From contig NZ_VSKS01000026.1 in NCBI RefSeq assembly GCF_008312835.1, forward strand, positions 1-64,000: a DNA stretch of 64,000 nt. The letters are read 5' to 3'. Every line of letters starts with the position of its first letter. Position 1 is the stretch's first letter. Made by a program: the position numbers and the translations under genes. Shown one piece after another: positions 21,133 to 35,117 of this stretch. Source of the stretch: Streptomyces marokkonensis. GTDB taxonomy: Bacteria; Actinomycetota; Actinomycetes; Streptomycetales; Streptomycetaceae. The notes below the pieces were generated by a model that worked only from the letters and a program-made list of their open reading frames with translations, had not been told where the DNA came from and searched no databases.

Positions 21133-22784
21133 GCGCAACAGCAGCCGTCCACAGCCTGTGGACAACGGCGGCGGCCGACCCGATCTCGAAGATCGACGCG
21201 CCGAAGATCGAGTACGGACAGCTCGCCCCCACCCTGATCGTCGTCGGTGCGGCGATCATCGGGATCCTGGTCGAGGCGTTCGTACCGCGCAAATCCCGCT
21301 ACTACGTACAGATGTTCGTGGCCGTGGTCGCGCTCGCGGCGGCCTTCGCCTCGGTCGTGGCGCTCGCCGCGGACGGCTACGCCACGACCAAGGCGGGCAT
21401 CGCGGCGATGGGCGCCATCGCCGTCGACGGACCGGCCCTGTTCCTTCAGGGCACGATCCTGCTGACGGCCCTGGTCGGCCTGTTCACCTTCGCGGAGCGC
21501 CGGCTCGACCCGGAGGCGCACGGCAACCGCGTGGACTCCTTCGCCGCGCAGGCCGCGTCCGTACCGGGCAGCGACAGCGAGCAGAGGGCGGTGAAGGCCG
21601 GGTTCACCACCACCGAGGTGTTCCCGCTGCTGCTCTTCGCGGTCGCCGGCATGCTGGTCTTCCCGGCGGCCAACGACCTGCTGACCCTGTTCGTGGCGCT
21701 CGAGGTCCTCTCCCTCCCGCTGTACCTGCTGTGCGCGCTGGCCCGCCGCAAGCGGCTGATGTCGCAGGAGGCGGCGGTCAAGTACTTCCTGCTCGGCGCG
21801 TTCGCCTCCGCGTTCCTGCTGTTCGGCATCGCACTGCTGTACGGCTACGCGGGCTCGATGTCGTACGCGACGATCGCGCAGGTCGTCGAGGGCACCGTCC
21901 CGGAGGTCACCCCGGCGCTCGCCGGCACCATGGGAAACGACGCGCTGCTGCTGGTCGGTGCCGCGCTGCTGATCATGGGCCTGCTGTTCAAGGTCGGCGC
22001 CGTGCCCTTCCACATGTGGACGCCCGACGTGTACCAGGGCGCCCCGACGCCGGTGACGGGCTTCATGGCCGCGGCCACCAAGGTGGCCGCGTTCGGCGCG
22101 CTGCTGCGGATCCTGTACGTGGTGCTGCCGGGCCTGCGCTGGGACTGGCGGCCGGTCATGTGGGCCGTCGCCATCGTCACCATGGTGGTCGGGGCGGTCG
22201 TCGCGATCACGCAGACCGACATCAAGAGGCTGCTGGCGTACTCGGCGATCTCGCACGCGGGCTTCATCCTCGCGGGTGTCATCGCGGCCACGCCGTCGGG
22301 TGTGTCGTCCGTGCTGTTCTACCTGGCGGCGTACTCGTTCGTGACGATCGGCGCGTTCGCGGTGGTCACGCTGGTCCGGGACGCAGGGGGCGAGGCGACG
22401 CACCTGTCCAAGTGGGCGGGGCTCGGCCGTCGCTCCCCGCTGGTGGCCGCCGTGTTCGCGGTGTTCCTGCTGGCCTTCGCCGGGATCCCGCTGACCTCCG
22501 GATTCGCCGGGAAGTTCGCCGTGTTCAAGGCGGCGGCGGAGGGCGGGGCCGCCCCGCTGGTCGTGGTCGGTGTGATCGCGTCGGCCATCGCGGCGTTCTT
22601 CTACATCCGCGTCATCGTCCTGATGTTCTTCAGCGAGCCGCGCCCCGAGGGCCCGACCGTCGCGGTGCCGTCACCGCTGACGATGACGGCGATCGGGGTC
22701 GGCGTGGCGGTCACGGTGGTGCTCGGTGTGGCACCGCAGTACTTCCTGGAGCTGGCCGGGGACGCGGGAGTGTTCGTGCGCTGA
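21129..22784 (+). CDS. nuoN: NADH-quinone oxidoreductase subunit N
   Basis: 551 residues from GTG 21129, last gene of the operon. Fourteen or so membrane helices of the ND2/antiporter family: [19 protein letters not shown] with the conserved Glu, [40 protein letters not shown] and [19 protein letters not shown]. The loop around residues 125-160 is a hydrophilic actinobacterial insert ([16 protein letters not shown]). A strong hairpin follows 20 bp after the stop. Confidence 0.96.
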   Translation: MSATAAVHSLWTTAAADPISKIDAPKIEYGQLAPTLIVVGAAIIGILVEAFVPRKSRYYVQMFVAVVALAAAFASVVALAADGYATTKAGIAAMGAIAVDGPALFLQGTILLTALVGLFTFAERRLDPEAHGNRVDSFAAQAASVPGSDSEQRAVKAGFTTTEVFPLLLFAVAGMLVFPAANDLLTLFVALEVLSLPLYLLCALARRKRLMSQEAAVKYFLLGAFASAFLLFGIALLYGYAGSMSYATIAQVVEGTVPEVTPALAGTMGNDALLLVGAALLIMGLLFKVGAVPFHMWTPDVYQGAPTPVTGFMAAATKVAAFGALLRILYVVLPGLRWDWRPVMWAVAIVTMVVGAVVAITQTDIKRLLAYSAISHAGFILAGVIAATPSGVSSVLFYLAAYSFVTIGAFAVVTLVRDAGGEATHLSKWAGLGRRSPLVAAVFAVFLLAFAGIPLTSGFAGKFAVFKAAAEGGAAPLVVVGVIASAIAAFFYIRVIVLMFFSEPRPEGPTVAVPSPLTMTAIGVGVAVTVVLGVAPQYFLELAGDAGVFVR

Positions 22785-22803
22785 CACGACGCGCAGCGGC
22801 AGG

Positions 22804-22843
22804 GCGGCGGCCCGGTACCCCCCGAGGGGTGCCGGGCCGCCGC
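22804..22843 (+). terminator. Terminator of the nuo operon
   Basis: GCGGCGGCCCGG (22804-22815) pairs perfectly with 22832-22843, with additional pairing inside, followed by TTTC. It starts 20 bp after the nuoN stop and ends before recQ. Confidence 0.8.
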
Positions 22844-22933
22844 TTTCGGGGTGGACCTGTGGACAACTCCGGGGCTGTCGGTGCGGGCCCCTATCGTGGA
22901 GGCAGTGGTCGAGGGACGGCTCACGGGGGCACG

Positions 22934-24889
<1,956 letters not shown>

Positions 24890-24932
24890 GTGGCCGCCCC
24901 GGGGTTCATCGGCACGACTGCCCGCCATCGCG

Positions 24933-25871
24933 TCAGGGCAGGGCTTTCAGGCCTGGGGCGAAGGTGATCAGGAGAGGGACCAGCGGGACCAGGGCCGCCG
25001 CGGCGGTGGTCAGGGCGCGGTGGTGGCGGCCCAGGCGGGGCGGGGGCTCCAGGAGGCGTTCGACGCGTTCGCCGAGCAGGCGGTGGCTGGAGGCGCAGGA
25101 CAGCACGCCGCGGTGCTGGTTGAGCTCGATCAGCGCGAGCGCCGTGGTCAGGTGGCCGCAGCGGCGGGAGGCCGTGTCGTCGGCGGACAGCTCGACCAGC
25201 CGGTGGGTCTGGTCGCAGAAGTGGGTGAACAGCGGGATCCGCGGGAAGCCGGTGGCCAGGGCCGTCGACAGGTGCAGCAGCCAGTCGTGCCGTGCGCGGG
25301 CGTGGCCGCGCTCGTGGGTCAGGACGGCGTCGAGCTGGTGGTCGGTGAGGCGCTGCAGGGCCCCGGTCGTGACGATCAGCTGAGGCGGGCTGCCCGGCAT
25401 CCACCAGGCGTCGGGGTACTCCTCCTCCAGCACCAGCAGGGGACCGCGCGCCGCGGGGAGCCCCGCGGGCAGGTCCGGGGCGCGCTCCCGCAGATGCGCC
25501 CGGGCACGGGTGCGCCGGCGGCGGGCCTCGGCCAGCTCCCGCCCCAGCATGGCCGTCGTCCAGGCCGCCCCGCAGGACAGCAGCACGGTGAGGACGGTCG
25601 TCCAGGGCGAGGCGGCGGACAGGTCGTACGCCGCGGTCACCGCGGGCGGGGCCGGGGCGAAGAGCTGGGCGCGCACGGTGCCGAAGACGGCCGCGGCGCT
25701 CAGCGCGAGTGCCGTCAGGCAGCACAGCAGGACGGTGGCGACCAGGCACTGCCACGCCCACAGGGCGACGACCGGTTCCCGTTCCGGCCACTTCGCCCGG
25801 GTCAGCGCCCGGGGGACGGGCACGGCGGCCGTCACGGCGACGACGCTCAGCAGGAGCAGGCAGACGGTCAT
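24933..25871 (-). CDS. M56 (BlaR1/HtpX-like) membrane metallopeptidase
   Basis: 312 residues from ATG 25871 (CCGGAG 8 bases upstream). Two upstream in-frame ATGs (25955, 25973) would add only a Pro/His repeat. N-terminal membrane helices (about 1-22, 32-58, 87-110), a cytoplasmic or periplasmic zinc-peptidase domain with HERGH (about 181-185) and a later LVELSADDTA containing the third-ligand Asp/Glu, and a final helix near 285-305. In BlaR1/MecR1 systems such peptidases sit beside a BlaI/MecI repressor; none is visible here. The sensed signal and the substrate are unknown. Confidence 0.82.
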   Translation of the reverse strand: MTVCLLLLSVVAVTAAVPVPRALTRAKWPEREPVVALWAWQCLVATVLLCCLTALALSAAAVFGTVRAQLFAPAPPAVTAAYDLSAASPWTTVLTVLLSCGAAWTTAMLGRELAEARRRRTRARAHLRERAPDLPAGLPAARGPLLVLEEEYPDAWWMPGSPPQLIVTTGALQRLTDHQLDAVLTHERGHARARHDWLLHLSTALATGFPRIPLFTHFCDQTHRLVELSADDTASRRCGHLTTALALIELNQHRGVLSCASSHRLLGERVERLLEPPPRLGRHHRALTTAAAALVPLVPLLITFAPGLKALP

Positions 25872-26037
25872 GCCACGGGCTCCGGATCCTGTCGGAAGGG
25901 GCGGCTCGGGGGCGTGCGGGGCGTGCGGGGCGTGCGGAGGGCGCGGTGCGGACATGCGCACACCGCCCGACACCGATTATGACGGCGAAGGGCGGTGTGA
26001 GTCAGGGGGCGGAGGGGATCGGGAAGGGCCACAGGGG

Positions 26038-27252
26038 TCAGGGCGCGGGGACCACCCGTCCCGAGACCTCGCCCAGGCCCACGCGCACCCCGTCCGGGCC
26101 CGGCGCCCAGGCCGACAGCGTCACCACGTCGCCGTCCTCGAGGAACGTCCGCTTGCCGTCGGGGAGTTCGAGGGGGTCGCGGCCGTTCCAGGTCAGTTCG
26201 AGCAGCGAGCCGCGTTCCCGCTCGGCGGGGCCGCTCACGGTGCCGGAACCGTACAGGTCACCGGTGCGCAGGGAGGCGCCGTTGACGGTCATGTGGGCGA
26301 GCTGCTGGGCGGCCGTCCAGTACATGGTGGAGAAGGGGGGTTCGGAGACGACGTGCCCGTTGATGGCGACGCTGATGCGCAGGTCGTAGCCGCCGGGTTC
26401 CTCGTCGGCGTCGTCCAGGTAGGGCAGCAGCTCGTGGGTGCGCTCCGGCGGCGCGACGCGGGCCTCCTCCAGGGCGTCGAGCGGAGTGATCCAGGCCGAC
26501 ACCGAGGTGGTGAAGGACTTGCCGAGGAACGGGCCGAGGGGGACGTACTCCCAGGCCTGGACGTCGCGGGCGGACCAGTCGTTGAGGAGGCAGAGGCCGA
26601 AGACGTGGTCGCGGTAGTCGCCGAGCGGCACCGGCCGGCCCCGTTCGGACGGCACACCGACCACGAAGCCGACCTCGGCCTCGATGTCCAGCCGGACGGA
26701 CGGCCCGAAGACGGGGGCGGCGTCGGCGGGTGCCTTGCGCTGGCCGGAGGGGCGCACGACGTCGGTGCCGGACACCACGACCGTGCCGGAGCGGCCGTGG
26801 TAGCCGATCGGCAGGTGCTTCCAGTTGGGGGTCAGGGAGTCGGCGGCGTCGGGGCGGAAGATCTGGCCGACGTTGCGGGCGTGGTTCTCGGAGGCGTAGA
26901 AGTCGACGTAGTCCGCGACCTCGAAGGGGAGGTGCAGCGTCACCTCGGACAGCGGGTGGAACAGCGGTTCGACGGTCTCCCGGTGGGCGGGGACGGTCAC
27001 CCAGGCCGTGAGCGCCCGCCGTACGTCCGACCAGGCCGTGCGGCCCGCGGCCAGCAGCGGGTTCAGGGTCGGCCGGGCGAGCAGGGAGGCGTACGGGGAG
27101 CCCAGGGCGTGCGCCGCGGCGCCGGCGTCGAGGACGTGGTCGCCGAGCCGGACGCCGACGGTCCGCTCCGACGAGCCGGGGGGCGAGAACACGCCGTACG
27201 GCAGGTTGTGCGGGCCGAAGGGATCGCCCTCGGGGACATCGAAGGGGGGCAT
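26038..27252 (-). CDS. Fumarylacetoacetase
   Basis: 404 residues from ATG 27252. N-terminal FAH domain (about 1-105, starting FDVPEGDPFGPHNLPYGVFS), then the catalytic beta-roll: DYVDFYASENHARNVGQ with the metal-binding Asp and the active-site His, PIGYHGRSGTVVVSG, DIEAEVGFVVG with the metal Glu pair, LLNDWSARDVQAWEYVPLGP and the closing GTVSGP. Hydrolyses 4-fumarylacetoacetate to fumarate and acetoacetate in tyrosine/homogentisate breakdown. No other genes of that pathway are in the window. It is transcribed divergently from the DegT-like gene over a gap of 293 bp. Confidence 0.93.
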   Translation of the reverse strand: MPPFDVPEGDPFGPHNLPYGVFSPPGSSERTVGVRLGDHVLDAGAAAHALGSPYASLLARPTLNPLLAAGRTAWSDVRRALTAWVTVPAHRETVEPLFHPLSEVTLHLPFEVADYVDFYASENHARNVGQIFRPDAADSLTPNWKHLPIGYHGRSGTVVVSGTDVVRPSGQRKAPADAAPVFGPSVRLDIEAEVGFVVGVPSERGRPVPLGDYRDHVFGLCLLNDWSARDVQAWEYVPLGPFLGKSFTTSVSAWITPLDALEEARVAPPERTHELLPYLDDADEEPGGYDLRISVAINGHVVSEPPFSTMYWTAAQQLAHMTVNGASLRTGDLYGSGTVSGPAERERGSLLELTWNGRDPLELPDGKRTFLEDGDVVTLSAWAPGPDGVRVGLGEVSGRVVPAP

Positions 27253-27545
27253 CGGGTGCTGCCTCGCTTTCGTGTGCGCAGGTGCGCCACGTGTCCGTGG
27301 CCGTGCCACACGTTACGGGTGACACGGCGGTCTTGTGCAGAGCGGCAGTGGTGGTGTGGCGGTGGAGGGGACTCGTGGGCGGGGATCATGCGGGCACAAG
27401 GCGCCATCCCCCGCTTCCCCTCGCGTACCGGAAGTTATCCACAGGACGGATCGCAATCTTGACGGAGCGGTGCGAACGGGGCGACTCTGGGCGGGTGCCG
27501 GAAGGCCTCGGGGAGGGGGCGTTCCGATGGCACACAGGGGGGCGG
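27253..27545. promoter_or_regulatory. Divergent promoter region (fumarylacetoacetase / polysaccharide locus)
   Basis: 293 bp between two divergently transcribed genes, holding both promoters. Contains an imperfect inverted repeat CCGTGCCA (27301-27308) and TGACACGG (27320-27327), 7 of 8 positions matching, 49-75 bp before the fumarylacetoacetase start. No convincing -10/-35 pair is assigned. Confidence 0.4.
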
Positions 27546-28797
27546 ATGGCCATTGGGGAGGCCGGCCCGCGCTCGGCGCGCTCGAGGTCGCGGCCGGAAC
27601 GGCTGGAGGAGACCATGCGTGCCCGGCTCGGCCGGGAATGTGTGTACGTGCCGTCATGCAGGCTGGGGCTGTACGTGGCGCTGCGCCACTGGTGCCCGCC
27701 GGGCGGCCGGGTGCTGATGTCGCCGGTCAACGACGACGTCATCTTCTTCGTGGTGCTGGCGGCGGGACTGCGGCCGGTGCAGGCGCCGTTGAACGCGCTC
27801 GACGCGTCCATCGACATCGATGCCGTGCCCGAGGAGACCTGGGGCTCGCTCTCCGCCGTACTGACCACGAACCTGTACGGCAACCCGGACCCGGCGCCGC
27901 GACTGCGGGCCCGCTGCGACGCGTTGGGCATCCCGCTGTTCGAGGACGCGGCGCACGCGATCGGCAGCGAGGCCGGCGGGCGGCCGGTCGGGGCGTGGGG
28001 CGACGCCTCCGTTTTCAGCCTGTCCAAGCACGCCGGCGCCCAGGCCGGCGGGATCCTGTCGCTCGCCGACCCGGACCTGGGCGACGCGCTGCGGCGGACC
28101 TGCGACGGACTGCTCACCCCGCGCCGGACGGCGTCCGAACTCGCCTATGCCGTGCGGCCGTACGCCGAGGCCGCGGTGAGGGGGCTGGGGCTGCGGCGGG
28201 CCGCGTGGGCGGCGATGGGACTGCTGGGGCTGACGGAGCGCGACGGGATCAGGATGCCGTTGCGTCCGGAAAGGCTGGCCAGGGCCGCCGGCGTGGCCCC
28301 GGACCTGGCCGCGCACGACCCCTGGGTCCGCGTCGACATGCACACCTACCGCCTGCGGTCCGGTCCGCTGCGGCTGCGGCGGATCCGGCGCGGGCTCGGA
28401 CGGCTGGACGAGGTGCTGGAGGCGTCCCGGGAGGGCACCGAGCTGCTGCTGTCGACGCGCTGGGCCCGGCCGCGCGCCGGAGGCGGCACGCAACCGCTCT
28501 TCCGCGTCCCGCTGTTCGTGGCGGACCGGGACGCGGCGATCGCGGCGCTCGCGCGGCGCGGGATCGTCGTGGGCTACCTCTACGACCCGCCCCTCGACGA
28601 CTACGCGGGGAAGGAGTTCACGGACCCCTCGCCCGCGCCCGGGGCCGCCCGCTGGTTCGCGCGGCACGCGCTGCCGGTGGACCCGCTGCGGGCCCGGGAG
28701 GCCGTCGAAGCGCTGGAGCGGTCCGGTGCGCGGCCGGCCGAACTGCCGGCGGAGCTGACCCGGCCGGGGACGAGGGCCGACGGGCTGGGGCCGTCCC

Positions 28798-28805
<8 letters not shown>
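27546..28805 (+). CDS. DegT/DnrJ/EryC1-like PLP aminotransferase
   Basis: 419 residues from ATG 27546 (GGGGGG just upstream); a GTG at 27494 is an alternative. Fold-type I PLP enzyme of the sugar-aminotransferase type: PLYxG-like region TTNLYGNPDPAPRLR, cofactor-binding Asp in FEDAAHAIGSEAGGRPVG (about 138-155), and SVFSLSKHAGAQAGGIL with the Schiff-base Lys about residue 160. The C-terminal half is Arg-rich and diverged from classical amino-sugar enzymes, so the exact substrate is uncertain. First gene of the polysaccharide locus, overlapping the flippase gene by eight bases, which suggests it supplies an amino-sugar precursor (inference). Confidence 0.78.
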
Positions 28806-31422
<2,617 letters not shown>

Positions 31423-31459
31423 TCACGCCTCAGAGCCGAACCGCCAGGGGGGAACCACC

Positions 31460-33502
31460 GTGCGTCCGCCAACCACTCCGCGCGAGAGAGCCGCGCCCGA
31501 TCCGGCGCCGGAGAGCAGCCCGGCGCCGGCCACCCCTGACGAAGCGGCACCGGACCGCGCGTCCGGGCCGCGGGCCCCGGCCTCCTCGGAGTCGTCGAGT
31601 CCCGCGCACGAGCCCGTGACGGACCTCTCCGATCTGCCACCCGTCTGGTCCGGCCGCCACGGCCCCGCCGCGGTCCTGCCCGGCGTACCGCTGCTCGCCG
31701 CGCTCGCCCTGTGGGTGTACGCGGTGCGGCACACGGATGTGTCGCGGCTCGACGACTTCGGTCTCGTCACCGCCCTCCACCCGGCCTTCTGGGCCGGCCT
31801 GGCCGTGCTCACCGCCGGCTTCTGGTTCACGGTCCGCGATCCGCGGCGGCCGGGCGGCTGGGCGGCGGCGTACGTGCTCGGGCTGCTGGTGATGGAGCGG
31901 GCCACCCAGGCCGTGCTCTATCCCACCCCGCTGTACGCCTGGGCGTGGAAGCACGACGGTGTCGTCGACCACCTGCTGACGGCCGGCGGACTGCAGACCG
32001 CCGACCAGGTCGGCGACATGGCCGTGTACGACCAGTGGCCCGGCTTCTTCGCGGCCCAGGCGGCGCTGGTGCGGCTCCTCGGCGTGGAGTCGACGGCCAT
32101 GTACATGGCCTGGTGGCCGCTGGTCTCCAGCCTGATGCTGCTGCTCCCGCTGCTGCTGATCTACCGCACCTTCACCGAGGACCGGCGGCTCGTCTGGACC
32201 GGCGTCTGGCTCTTCTACGTCGGCAACTGGGTGGGGCAGGACTACTTCTCCCCCCAGGCCGTGGCCTTCGCGCTGCACCTCGGTGTGCTGGCCGTCGTCC
32301 TGCGCCGGTACGGCCGCTCCGGCGGTGCGCAAGGGCGGCAGGGACAGGCGGTCTGGACGGTCGTGCTCAGCGTGCTGGTCGTGGCGATCGTCATCTCGCA
32401 CCAGCTGACCCCGGGCATGCTGGCCGCCTCCCTGCTCGCCCTGTGCCTGGTCCGCCGCTACCGCGGCTGGGTCCCCCCGGTCACCACGGTCGTGATCTTC
32501 CTGGCCTGGTGCCTGACGGCCGCGCTGCCGTTCCTGTCCGCGGCGCTGCCGGACATGATCCGTTCCGTGGGCGACATCGGCGGCAACGTGGCCACCGGAT
32601 ACGGCGCCACCCCGACCGGTACCGGAGCGGTGGCGACGTCCTGGGCGGCCCGGCTGCTGTCGGGCACGGTGCTGCTGCTGGCGGTCGCCGGGATGTGGCG
32701 GCAGCGGGTGCTGCGGCACCGGGCGATGCCGCTGCTGCTGATCTCGGCGGCTCCGCTGCCGATGTTCGTGGCGAGCAGCTACGGCAGCGAAATGATCTTC
32801 CGGGTGCTGCTGTTCATGCTGCCCGGCGCCGCCTTCTTCGCCGCCGCCGCACTGCTGCCCGAGGTGCGCACCCTCGCCACCGGGCCCGGAGAGGGAACCC
32901 GCACCCCGGCACCCGCGCGGGGCGCCCTGCGGCGCGGCATCGGGACGGGTGGCCCGCTGCTCGTGCTCCTCGCCGGGACCCTGGCCTTCGTCCCGAGCTA
33001 CTCGGGCAAGGACCGGATCAACTACTTCCCGCCGGAGGAGGTGGCCCTGGTCCAGCGGCTCTTCGACGAGGCGCCCGAGGGGTCGGCGGTCGTCGCCGCC
33101 AACCGCAACTACCCGCTCGCGTACGAGTCGTACGGGACCATCGGCCACTACTGGTTCCTGGAGGACGACCGGCGGCACGTCGACGAGATCGTGCGGCGCC
33201 CGGCCGCCACCCTCGCCCGCGACATGACCGGCGTGGAGCACCCGGGCCGGGCCTACTTCCTCCTCACCCAGGGGCAGTTCGCCAACTCGGAGATGAACGG
33301 ACAGCTCACCGGGGAGCAGTTGAACCGGATCCGGGAGTCCGTCGCCGCCTCGCCGCGGTTCCGGCTCGTGGCGCAGAACGGCGCGGGCGCGGTCTACGAA
33401 CTGAGGCGCGAACGGCCGGAAGGCACCGAGCGCGCGGAGGGCGGGGAAGCCACCGAGGGCGTGGAGGGCGCGGAGGGCGCGGAAAGGGGTGCGGAGCGAT
33501 GA
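31460..33502 (+). CDS. Multi-helix GT-C-like glycosyltransferase/polymerase
   Basis: 680 residues from GTG 31460, 37 bp after the flippase. An N-terminal 60-residue Pro/Ala/Ser-rich tail precedes 10-12 membrane helices between about 75 and 510. The first large loop has VYDQWPGFFAAQAALVRLLG and later FYVGNWVGQDYFSPQAVAF, typical of actinobacterial GT-C membrane transferases or polymerases that use lipid-linked sugars. After about 510 comes an extracellular-type soluble domain of about 150 residues (FVPSYSGKDRINYFPPEEV, NRNYPLAYESYGTIGHYWF). No close functional match can be named. A polymerase role for the exported glycan is inferred from its position beside the flippase. Confidence 0.72.
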   Translation: MRPPTTPRERAAPDPAPESSPAPATPDEAAPDRASGPRAPASSESSSPAHEPVTDLSDLPPVWSGRHGPAAVLPGVPLLAALALWVYAVRHTDVSRLDDFGLVTALHPAFWAGLAVLTAGFWFTVRDPRRPGGWAAAYVLGLLVMERATQAVLYPTPLYAWAWKHDGVVDHLLTAGGLQTADQVGDMAVYDQWPGFFAAQAALVRLLGVESTAMYMAWWPLVSSLMLLLPLLLIYRTFTEDRRLVWTGVWLFYVGNWVGQDYFSPQAVAFALHLGVLAVVLRRYGRSGGAQGRQGQAVWTVVLSVLVVAIVISHQLTPGMLAASLLALCLVRRYRGWVPPVTTVVIFLAWCLTAALPFLSAALPDMIRSVGDIGGNVATGYGATPTGTGAVATSWAARLLSGTVLLLAVAGMWRQRVLRHRAMPLLLISAAPLPMFVASSYGSEMIFRVLLFMLPGAAFFAAAALLPEVRTLATGPGEGTRTPAPARGALRRGIGTGGPLLVLLAGTLAFVPSYSGKDRINYFPPEEVALVQRLFDEAPEGSAVVAANRNYPLAYESYGTIGHYWFLEDDRRHVDEIVRRPAATLARDMTGVEHPGRAYFLLTQGQFANSEMNGQLTGEQLNRIRESVAASPRFRLVAQNGAGAVYELRRERPEGTERAEGGEATEGVEGAEGAERGAER

Positions 33503-33939
33503 CACCGCAGGATTTCGTGGTGCGGATGCTCCCGCCGTTCGGCGGCTGGCTGGCCCTGGCCGCCCTCGCCCTGCCCGGCGGATCACCGCTGCGGGGCGCG
33601 GCCGTCGCCGCGTTCCTGGCGGCCGGCCCCGGCGCGGCCCTGGTCGGCCTGTGCGGACCGGCCCTGCGCGCACGGCCCGCGCGGGGGCCCGTGGAGTCGC
33701 ACGGCGCCGACTTCGCCCGCCGCTCCGACCTGCTGGAACGGATGATGCTGGGCGTCCTCCTCAGCGTCTGCGCGGTGATGACCGTCGCCACCGTGCTGAT
33801 CGCCACCCACACCTTCAGCGCGTGGCGGGTACTGCTCGCCCTGACCCTCCTGACCACGCTCGCCGCGTTCTGCCCGCGGCTGCGCGCCTCACCGCCCGCG
33901 CCGGGGACTTCGACGACACGGAAGGGTTCCGCCCTGTGA
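33499..33939 (+). CDS. Small membrane protein of the polysaccharide locus
   Basis: 146 residues from ATG 33499, overlapping the previous stop by four bases and the next start by four bases, so translation is probably coupled. Three to four hydrophobic helices (about 12-30, 32-52, 83-105, 108-126). I do not recognise a family. The context suggests an accessory part of the membrane polymerase/export complex. Confidence 0.7.
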   Translation: MTPQDFVVRMLPPFGGWLALAALALPGGSPLRGAAVAAFLAAGPGAALVGLCGPALRARPARGPVESHGADFARRSDLLERMMLGVLLSVCAVMTVATVLIATHTFSAWRVLLALTLLTTLAAFCPRLRASPPAPGTSTTRKGSAL

Positions 33940-35093
33940 GGTTCATCCGTCCCTTTCGCCGCGACAGCGGCGCGCCCGCCCCCGACGCCCGGCACCGCAG
34001 GCCACGGGTGCCGCGCGAGCGCGGGCCGGTGTCGCGGCGCCGCCGGCTGCTGCTGACGTCCGCCACGGTCGTCAGCGCGGTCCTCGTCGCCGTACTCGCC
34101 CTGCGGAACGCGTCCGGACCCTCGGACTCCGGGCCGGAACGCTCCGCGACGGGCGGGGAATGCGGGCCCACCGACCTCCTCGAACCGCCCTGCGGTGCCT
34201 GGTTCGGCGCGTTCGTGCCGCACGACCGGGACGACCTGGAGGACAGGGTGCGGGCCTACGAGAAGCGCGTGGGCCGCACGCTCGACATCGTCTACACCTA
34301 CCACGACATGTCCCTGCCCGAAGGCACGCGCAGGGAGGGGCAGTTGCTCAGCCCGGAGGAGCAGCGCGTGGGCGAGGACCGCATGCTGCTGCTGTCCTGG
34401 GAGAGCAAGTGGTGGGGCGGTACGAAGGGGCAGCAGCCGACGTGGAAGGAGATCGCCGCCGGTGAGCTGGACGAGTCCGTCATCGACGTCCAGGCCCGGC
34501 GGATCAAGGACTACGGCGAGCGCACCGGGAAGAAGGTCTTCCTCTCCTTCGACCTGGAGATGGACACCCGCACCCCGGACAACGGCACACCGGCCGAGTA
34601 CGTGAAGGCGTACCGGCACATCCACGACCGGTTCGAGCGGCTGGGCGCCGACAACGTGGTGTGGACGTGGATCATCACCGGGTACCTGGACCACGCCGGC
34701 CTGTTCGAGCGCATGTACCCGGGGGACGAGTACGTCGACTGGATCGGCTACAACCAGTACAACTACTACCGGTGCCACGAAACGGACTGGCTGACCTTCG
34801 CCCAGACCCAGACGGCCACCCACGCGTGGATACGGAAGAACATCTCCGACGACAAGCCGCTGATGCTCTCCGAGTTCGGTACGGCGGCCGACCCGTCCCG
34901 CCCCGGGCGGCAGGCCGAGTGGTACGGGCAGGTGCCGCGGGTGCTGAAGGACCTGGACGGGGTCAAGGCCGCCCTCCAGTGGAATCACCGGGACCCGGGA
35001 CCGCACTGCGACCTCGCCCTGGCCGACGACGCGGCGTGGCGGAGCCTGCGCGAGGTGGTGGCCGACCCGTATCTCAACCAGCCGCTGTCGTGA
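33936..35093 (+). CDS. Membrane-anchored GH26-like glycosidase
   Basis: 385 residues from GTG 33936 (GTGA overlap). Arg-rich start then one hydrophobic segment (about 38-57), a signal anchor placing the enzyme outside. The domain from about 75 on resembles GH26 beta-mannanases/endoglycanases: WFGAFVP, FLSFDLEMDTR with a Glu at the acid/base position (about 205), WIGYNQYNYYRC, and MLSEFGTAAD with the nucleophile-type Glu (about 311). The usual HEM(N) acid/base motif is altered to DLEMD, so specificity may differ. In a polysaccharide locus this would trim or process the polymer. It converges on the deacetylase gene, 24 bp from it. Confidence 0.8.
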   Translation: MRFIRPFRRDSGAPAPDARHRRPRVPRERGPVSRRRRLLLTSATVVSAVLVAVLALRNASGPSDSGPERSATGGECGPTDLLEPPCGAWFGAFVPHDRDDLEDRVRAYEKRVGRTLDIVYTYHDMSLPEGTRREGQLLSPEEQRVGEDRMLLLSWESKWWGGTKGQQPTWKEIAAGELDESVIDVQARRIKDYGERTGKKVFLSFDLEMDTRTPDNGTPAEYVKAYRHIHDRFERLGADNVVWTWIITGYLDHAGLFERMYPGDEYVDWIGYNQYNYYRCHETDWLTFAQTQTATHAWIRKNISDDKPLMLSEFGTAADPSRPGRQAEWYGQVPRVLKDLDGVKAALQWNHRDPGPHCDLALADDAAWRSLREVVADPYLNQPLS

Positions 35094-35117
35094 GCCGCCG
35101 GGCATCCCGGCCACCCC

